DNA from: Phlebotomus papatasi
Taxonomy: Eukaryota; Arthropoda; Insecta; Diptera; Psychodidae
Assembly (NCBI RefSeq): GCF_024763615.1
Contig: NC_077222.1
Span: 107,665,417 to 107,729,416, forward strand
Direction: 5' to 3'
Length of the DNA stretch: 64,000 bases
Shown here in pieces: positions 58,520 through 64,000 of the stretch. The position numbers were made by a program, and so were the translations under genes. The notes under the pieces were generated by a model. It was not told the origin of the DNA, made no database searches, and worked only from the letters and a program-made list of their open reading frames with translations. How positions within the stretch are numbered: position 1 is the first letter of the stretch; the number at the start of each line of letters is the position of its first letter.

Positions 58520-58795
58520 ATAATTATTTTAAAACTTTTATTTTCAAGAAAACCGATCTTTTTTAAATTATTTCCCTGAGTTTTCTAGATTTCAGATGCT
58601 ATAATAAAATTATAACTGCACGAAGGACAATTTTAGGTGAAATTCGTTCAAAATCATAGCTTCTGTAATCTTCCTATTTTGTCGACCATCTCCGATCGGT
58701 CTTATATTAATAGGGTAGATGTTTTGAACATCAAAGAATGAGCAGACACCTCGGGTTCGACCGAGAGGAAATCGCCATAAAAAAGCGTACCAGGG

Positions 58796-59028
58796 TATGA
58801 ATTCTGACATACGTGAGTTTTTCACGTGAGAAACTCACGACTTTTGGATCGTCTTTTGTAAGAGTTTCGTTAAGTTTTCATGTTAAGTATCATCATGTGA
58901 AACACTTAATGCACCTAAGAATTACACTTTACAGTAGTTCTTACAAAAGCTTTACAAAACGCTAACTAAAGGTGATCTCAGAGTCGTGAATTTCTCACGT
59001 GAGTAACTCACGCATCTCAGAATTCATA
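58796..59028. mobile_element. Foldback element with TATGAATTCTGA ends
   Basis: TATGAATTCTGACATACGTG and its inverted partner ending CTCAGAATTCATA bound 233 bp. Subterminal CACGTGAGAAACTCACG and CTCACGTGAGTAACTCACG are themselves palindromic. Non-coding. Confidence 0.72.
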
Positions 59029-59029
59029 C

Positions 59030-60330
59030 ATAGGAGGAATTTCCCTACTGATTCTTTAGAAAAATTTCACCATGTTCTCAGTGAATTTTCACTCTATATT
59101 CTCGTTCACTTCTCATATTGGGAATATTTTAAGAAATTACCTGTATAGAGCTGTGGAAATTTCCCATGGAAATCACAAGGAATTCTTTATGAATTTTCAG
59201 CCGAGGAAAATTCGTTAGTCTCCTAGGAAATTCCCAGAAAAATTTTTATGGGTTATTTCCTCTGGAATTCCTTGGGATTTGCCCCAGAAATGTCAATGTT
59301 TGAGTGGTGGATTTCCCTCCAAAAGTCTGCAAGAATTCCCTTATTGGAAAATTGTGGGGAATTTTTGGAGAAATTACCCTTCCGGGATGTGGAGATTTCC
59401 CAACGAGATCACAGAAAATTCCGTTAGAATTTTCATAATTAGAATTCCCACGAAATTCCCAAAGAATTTCTTGAGAATTTTGCATTGATTGTTTCCTCTG
59501 GTATTCCTTAGGATTTTCAACAGAATTTTCGTTATTAATGGAATTCTGTCATAGAAAACCCCGAAAATTCCACACATAGAAATAGAAATTTCCTATGGAG
59601 ATCCCAGGTATTTCCCAAGAGAAATTTTGATGATTTCTTGTGCAAATTTCCTCAGGTAATTTTCTAAAGAATTCTCTGGACTTTCCTTCAGAACATTCTA
59701 TGTTGACTTTAAGAATTTTTCCTTAGTATTCTCCCATGTATATAGAAAAAAAATAAGAATTTCGTTAAAAGATTCATAGGAAATAATTTTTCACTTAAGA
59801 ATATACTTCAGTCGAGATGTTTTTATTAGAGAAAAATCATATAGAACATCGAATACTCAAGTGAAAATACTAAAGTTTGTAGAGAAAAGTGTGGGAAGAT
59901 TCATAGAAAATTTCCAGCAGAGACAGGGAAAATTCAATAGGTTTTCTCCGATAAATCTGTATGAAATCTATTTTCACTCAAGGATATACATCCAGTCGCG
60001 ATCTTTTTATTGGTAAAAATTCATATAGAACATCGAATACTCTCGTGAGAATAGTATAATTGGGAAAGACCTCTTCTTTTTTCCTACATTTGGACCTAAT
60101 TTTTCGGGAAAATTTGGGAAATTTTGAGAAGCAGATGGAAATAATTAATCAGGCTTTTCCAGGTATATCCGTGGAACAAATCTCCCTGTTTTCCGAGAAT
60201 TTTACTAAGATTGTTTCTAGAAAATCTATGGGAAATTTCCCTAGAAAAGCGGGAAGAAGTTTATTAACCTTTCCTAGGAATCACCACGGAAAAAAATTCA
60301 CCACCCGTCAAAAAAATTATCAATATTTCT
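59030..60330. repeat. Degenerate repeat tract rich in GGAATTTCC-like words
   Basis: Words such as GGAAATTTCC, GGAATTCC, GGGAAATTT and their complements recur on average every few tens of bases. Two longer diverged copies stand out about 180 bp apart (59800-59876 and 59980-60056; shared ATATAGAACATCGAATACTC). All frames here (59246-59485, 59279-59488, 60060-60332) translate the same low-complexity words and are not genes. Origin unknown; probably an old, diverged satellite-like array. Confidence 0.55.
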
Positions 60331-61557
60331 AAAAATTTGCTCAAATTGTATGAAGATTATGTGCGTAAATATAAAATCAATTTTGTTAAGACAAAAAATT
60401 CATTTTTGTCTTAAGAAAAGCAGCATACTTTTAGGTCAGGAAAATTTCGTATAATTAAAATTCACATCTTTTTCACTCTCAAACGTTTTGCATTATGTCC
60501 ATCTTATTTTTTTCCACTCAAAATTGGATGGAACTAAATTAAATTTGGTGTGATGATCAAAAGAAGAGGAAGAGTGCGAAAGAGTAGGATAGACTTACGC
60601 AGATCTTTTTAGAAAGGGTTGTAAATTTTGACTTTTGAAAATTTTCCATTATGCCATTATGCCTTTGGCACACCTTTTAGCTTAGTATAATTTCATAAAA
60701 TCAAAATTCGCATCCCTTTCTCTCTCAAAAGATTTGTAATCTGAAATTCGTCTGAACTAAATTTAATTTGGTGTGATGTTCAAATAAAGAAGAAGAGTAT
60801 GAAAGAGTAGGACAGACACATGCAAAGCTTTTAAGAAAGAAAGGAATGTGAATTTTGACTTCATGAAATTTTCCTGATCTAAAAGTTGTGCCGGAGCCAC
60901 CGAATTTTTGCAATAAAGGATCACACCATAAGCCGGTTTAAGCTTATTTCTAGTTAACATTAGCTTGATGACTAAAACGGCTTATTCCATCTCTTCCTTG
61001 ACCCTGTTGCTCTGACATCCCAATTTTATTTTTCGATTTCATTCCTTTTGCTCTCTCTGATTTACTTACGAAATTTTTCAAATTAATATTTACCTTTTGT
61101 GAAGGTTTCACGAAATTTTTCGAGCAACTTTTCCTTTTTCTTTCAATAACTCACCCCTTTGATTTGAGGCAATCCAAGACATCTCCAAACTAAACTGGCT
61201 CCCCTGGCTCCCCTAGATCCTCGCAGTTGCATTAAAACCCCAAAAGCGATTTTTTCTTTAAATTCTCTTTATTAGTACAAAAAATAATTTGAATGAGAAA
61301 ACATCGATGTGAAAAATGCGCAAGATGAAGAGGATGAGACATTTTCCAAAAAAAAAATTCTTACAATTACATAAAAGATGAACAAAAAAATTGCTTTGGC
61401 ACTACAAAGATGCGCGCGAGAACATTTAAGAGATAAGTTTTGTTAAGTGTTCAAGATTGCATTCTCAGGAGGAATTGTAATCCACTGGGATTTGAGTTGA
61501 ATGGCGCGAGATTCCTCGGTTTCTTTTAGTAGAGAGGCTACGGCGGCCAGGGTACAT
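60331..61557. other. Gene-free stretch and 3' UTR of the CREC gene
   Basis: It contains two diverged related segments (around 60480-60600 and 60700-60860, each with GGTGTGATGWTCAAAWRAAG and AAAGAGTAGGAYAGAC) and no exon I can support. TTTATT at 61268-61273 (AATAAA on the minus strand) is the probable poly(A) signal of the gene ending at 61558. Confidence 0.6.
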
Positions 61558-62622
61558 TCAGAATTCATCGTGACGTGTTAGGGCTTCACCGAAATCTGTC
61601 GCCTGGGAACCCACAAAGAGATCGTACTTTTCCAGAATCTCATCTTTGGTCAATTTCTCGTCGGCATCTGTGTCAGCTTCGTAGATCAGGTGACGAGCTT
61701 CGGCTTCGGCATGATCGAAGTCTGATGGGATGATCCAGTCACGGACTTCTTCGTTGTTGAGGAAGCCATCGGCATCTTTGTCGCGGTACTTTGCGAAGGT
61801 TTCTCGTTCATTCTTCACCCAGTCGGGTTCTTCCTCGCCATCTTCGCTGGTTCTGTACATGTCACCGATGTACTCATCCACGGATACCTTTCCATCGCCA
61901 TTTTTGTCGATGTCTTCAATGGTTTCTGTGATGACGACGTCTCTCATTCTGACACTGTCTTCGGGATGCAGGAAGTCGGTGAATTCTTTCCGGGAGAGAT
62001 GATCATCACCGTCTTTGTCTGCAAAACTCCATCGCCTGCGATCTCGCGTGAGCATGGCTTTGTAGGAGAAGCCTTCATCCTCTTTGTCCAGATCTCGGGG
62101 ATCCATGTCATCCATAAAGCCATAAACGGCTTTTCTGTAGGCTTCCCAGGGGATTGTCTCATTCCCCGTGGGATTGTGCTGCTTCCACTGACGCTCCACG
62201 TCATCCTCAATGTACCGCCTCTGCGTGAATTGGATCCAATTCTTCAGTTCACCCAAATCCACCAGACCATCACTGTCGGCATCAATTTTCCCAACAATTA
62301 CCCTAAATTCGAGAGAGAAATGCATGACTATTGCAATTATCCCGGCCCACGCGTAGCTGACATCACTGCAATTTCTGGAATGTGCAACTGCCACTCACCC
62401 CAATCTCCTTCTGCTCTCCTCCGGAGGCAACTGATCGAACGTTTTGGCTTCCTCCTTGCCCAGGAAAGCCTCATGATCGTACTGTGTATTGTGCTGCTCA
62501 TTCTGGAAGTGCTGTGCATCTGACAGATCATAGTCCACCACGCGCTTCTCTTCTGGCTTGGGAATTGCCGAAGCAGCCAGAATGGTCACCATGAAGAATG
62601 TTACACAAATTTGTAGCATCAT
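61558..62622 (-). CDS. scf: CREC-family ER EF-hand protein (scf / calumenin / reticulocalbin)
   Basis: Low-affinity calcium-binding protein of the secretory pathway. Exons: 62399-62622 and 61558-62302, phase 2, GT..AG, giving 322 residues. Residues 1-19 (MMLQICVTFFMVTILAASA) form a signal peptide. Residues 66-80 (PPEESRRRLG then VIVGK) are the usual CREC linker. EF-hand loops are visible at DADSDGLVDLGE, DKDGDDHLSRKE, DKNGDGKVSVDE, DKDADGFLNNEE and DTDADEKLTKDE; one further hand near DDMDPRDLDKEDEG is weak. The protein ends HDEF, the ER-retention variant found in calumenin-type members. I start at the first ATG of the MM pair because it gives the signal peptide directly; codons upstream of it look like 5' UTR. 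It is divergent from RpL21. Confidence 0.93.
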
Positions 62623-63397
62623 TTCTTTTTTTTTTGCTATCTCCCGCGTACAAAAAATAGTCCACCTAGATAGCAGAGAATTTTCTAGATCAGCCCCACT
62701 GGGACAGCACAAAAAAATTATCAGGCTTCCGGACTAGCGTCTTCAACGGCTGCACAGATACTGTGCCGAAAAATTTTGCCTCTCCCAATCTCTAGCCTCA
62801 GGGAATTATGCTAGAGTGGTGGGAGGATTTTTAATAAGACCACCAGTGACATATACTCCACAGCAGAAATTCCGGAAGCTGGGACGCAAGAATTGAATTG
62901 CAAACGCGCAATTTGCATTTATTTGCAATGCGGAAAATTAGGATTTTATTGGTTTAAACTCTAAAGATCGAGGGGGATTAACACACTAGATAGAAGCAAG
63001 AAAATCTAGGAGATTTTTAAGAATTTCAGCAAAAAACTCCCCCGCAATGCCCGCAATGATGCCTGGATTGAGGGAACTTCCTCATCTGACGATTTTACAC
63101 ACGATTTAATGGGATTTCTACTCACCCAGTGGTTGAAATGCTGGAGGAGGACACTCTGGATACTAAATATGTCTTTACTATCACACGGTTTGGTCAAAAC
63201 TAGGAATATTCTGGAAGAACTTGAGGGATCTTCTTGAATTAGGCTCCAACAACTTCTTGAATGAGTTGGAACCCTTTAAATTCAGTCCCTGGAGAGGAGT
63301 ATTTTTGGACAAATCCACGATTATCCAGTGGAGAATTCAGTAAATAAATATTTTTCTCCATATTTCCCCCAGCGCCTCTGGCGGAAAACTCAGCAAA
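62623..63397. other. Divergent intergenic region between scf and RpL21
   Basis: About 0.8 kb with 5' UTR of scf at its left end. CGCCTCTGGCGG (63373-63384), again of the CTCF-like type, lies just before the RpL21 start. No coding frame is supported; 63006-63197 on the minus strand looks random. Confidence 0.5.
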
Positions 63398-63436
63398 CCT
63401 TCTTTCCATTTGACGTTTTCAGTGAAAACCACGAAG
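63398..63436 (+). promoter_or_regulatory. Probable RpL21 transcription start and non-coding exon 1
   Basis: CCTTCTTTCC (63398-63407) looks like the pyrimidine start (TOP) motif of ribosomal-protein mRNAs. The short leader runs to AACCACGAAG, followed by GTAGTA, a plausible donor. The acceptor TTTCTAG at 63658-63664 then opens the coding exon. A TOP start implies growth-linked translational control (family knowledge). Confidence 0.5.
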
Positions 63437-63672
63437 GTAGTAAATATTCCATATTTTTCCACTTTTCTCCTATTTATCTGCATTTTTCCGCATGAAAATC
63501 TCCTTTTACTTGATTTTAAGTATCCTGGGGATATTTTAAAAGTATTAGACAGAGTTCAAAAGCGCGAAATTGGCAGAAAATGGGATGAAAATTCTGGGAG
63601 TTCTGCACGTGGCACATAACCTCAAAAACTAATGGCTTTCTTGTGTTTATCCGGCTATTTCTAGGTCTCAAG

Positions 63673-64000
63673 ATGACAAATTCAAAGGGATATCGCCGTG
63701 GCACCAGGGACATGTTCTCCCGTCCCTTCCGGAAACGCGGAGTCATCCCCCTGTCCACATATCTAAAAGTCTACAAGATCGGGGACATTGTTGACATCAA
63801 GGTAAGTTCCTGAGAATCTCCTTACCAAAACACATCATCAATCCCATCCTTCTTCCGGATTTCAGGGCAACGGTGCTGTCCAGAAGGGTATGCCCTACAA
63901 GGCTTACCACGGCAAAACCGGCCGGGTGTTCAATGTGACAGAACACGCTCTGGGCGTGATTGTGAACAAGCGCGTGAGGCATCGTATCATCCCCAAGAGA
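63673..64000 (+). CDS. RpL21: 60S ribosomal protein L21 (eL21), 3' end outside the window
   Basis: Large-subunit ribosomal protein. Exons seen: 63673-63801 (MTNSKGYRRGTRDMFSRPFR then KRGVIPLSTYLKVYKIGDIV) and 63866-64000 (GNGAVQKGMPYKAYHGKTGR, then VFNVTEHALGVIVNKRV), joined in phase 0 by a 64 bp intron. This is the N-terminal 88 residues of a protein usually near 160, so the gene is cut by the window edge and not truncated biologically. The ATG follows a probable non-coding first exon with a TOP-like start. Confidence 0.95.

Noticed and set aside
59279..60332. Small frames in the GGAATTTCC tract as short secreted proteins
   Set aside because: They are translations of the same degenerate words on both strands and carry no signal peptide.

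Overview
The window is nuclear DNA of an insect. The genes carry spliceosomal introns (GT..AG), are separated by AT-rich non-coding DNA full of short inverted-repeat transposons, and encode proteins typical of Diptera. A nematoceran fly, possibly a sand fly, is my best guess. That placement is inference; only the eukaryote/insect call is firm. Most reading frames over 60 codons outside the genes listed look like chance or transposon frames.

Layout. 1-2.6 kb: repeats. 2.65-21.6 kb, minus strand: the bZIP factor Atf3, four coding exons spread over 18 kb because its first two coding introns (12.2 and 4.7 kb) are filled with transposons. 21.6-37.4 kb: no gene recognised; repeats and possible regulatory DNA. 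37.4-43.6 kb: a compact housekeeping block, BCKDHA (+, with a 3 kb intron full of retroelement remains), TFIIF-beta (+) and mRpS14 (-, convergent with TFIIF-beta). 43.7-45.9 kb: a 2.2 kb element with inverted ends and an internal 145-147 bp minisatellite, lying between mRpS14 and ALG9. 45.9-47.9 kb: the ER mannosyltransferase ALG9 (+). 50.6-55.6 kb, minus: two tandem UCH-type deubiquitinase genes with identical exon structure, separated by a Penelope-like fragment, a MITE and an internally deleted mariner. 55.8-57.3 kb: RpL11 (+), head-to-head with the second UCH gene. 57.3-61.3 kb: MITEs and degenerate repeats. 61.56-62.6 kb: an ER EF-hand protein of the CREC family (scf/calumenin, -). 63.4-64.0 kb: RpL21 (+), cut by the window end.

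The genes do not form one pathway. They are ordinary housekeeping functions (translation, transcription, ER glycosylation and calcium binding, branched-chain amino acid breakdown, ubiquitin recycling) plus one stress/AP-1-like regulator. The unusual content is the density and nesting of small transposons: at least a dozen families, several with readable target duplications (TA, TTAA, TTA/TAA, 8 bp). I did not see a new enzymatic or defence system.
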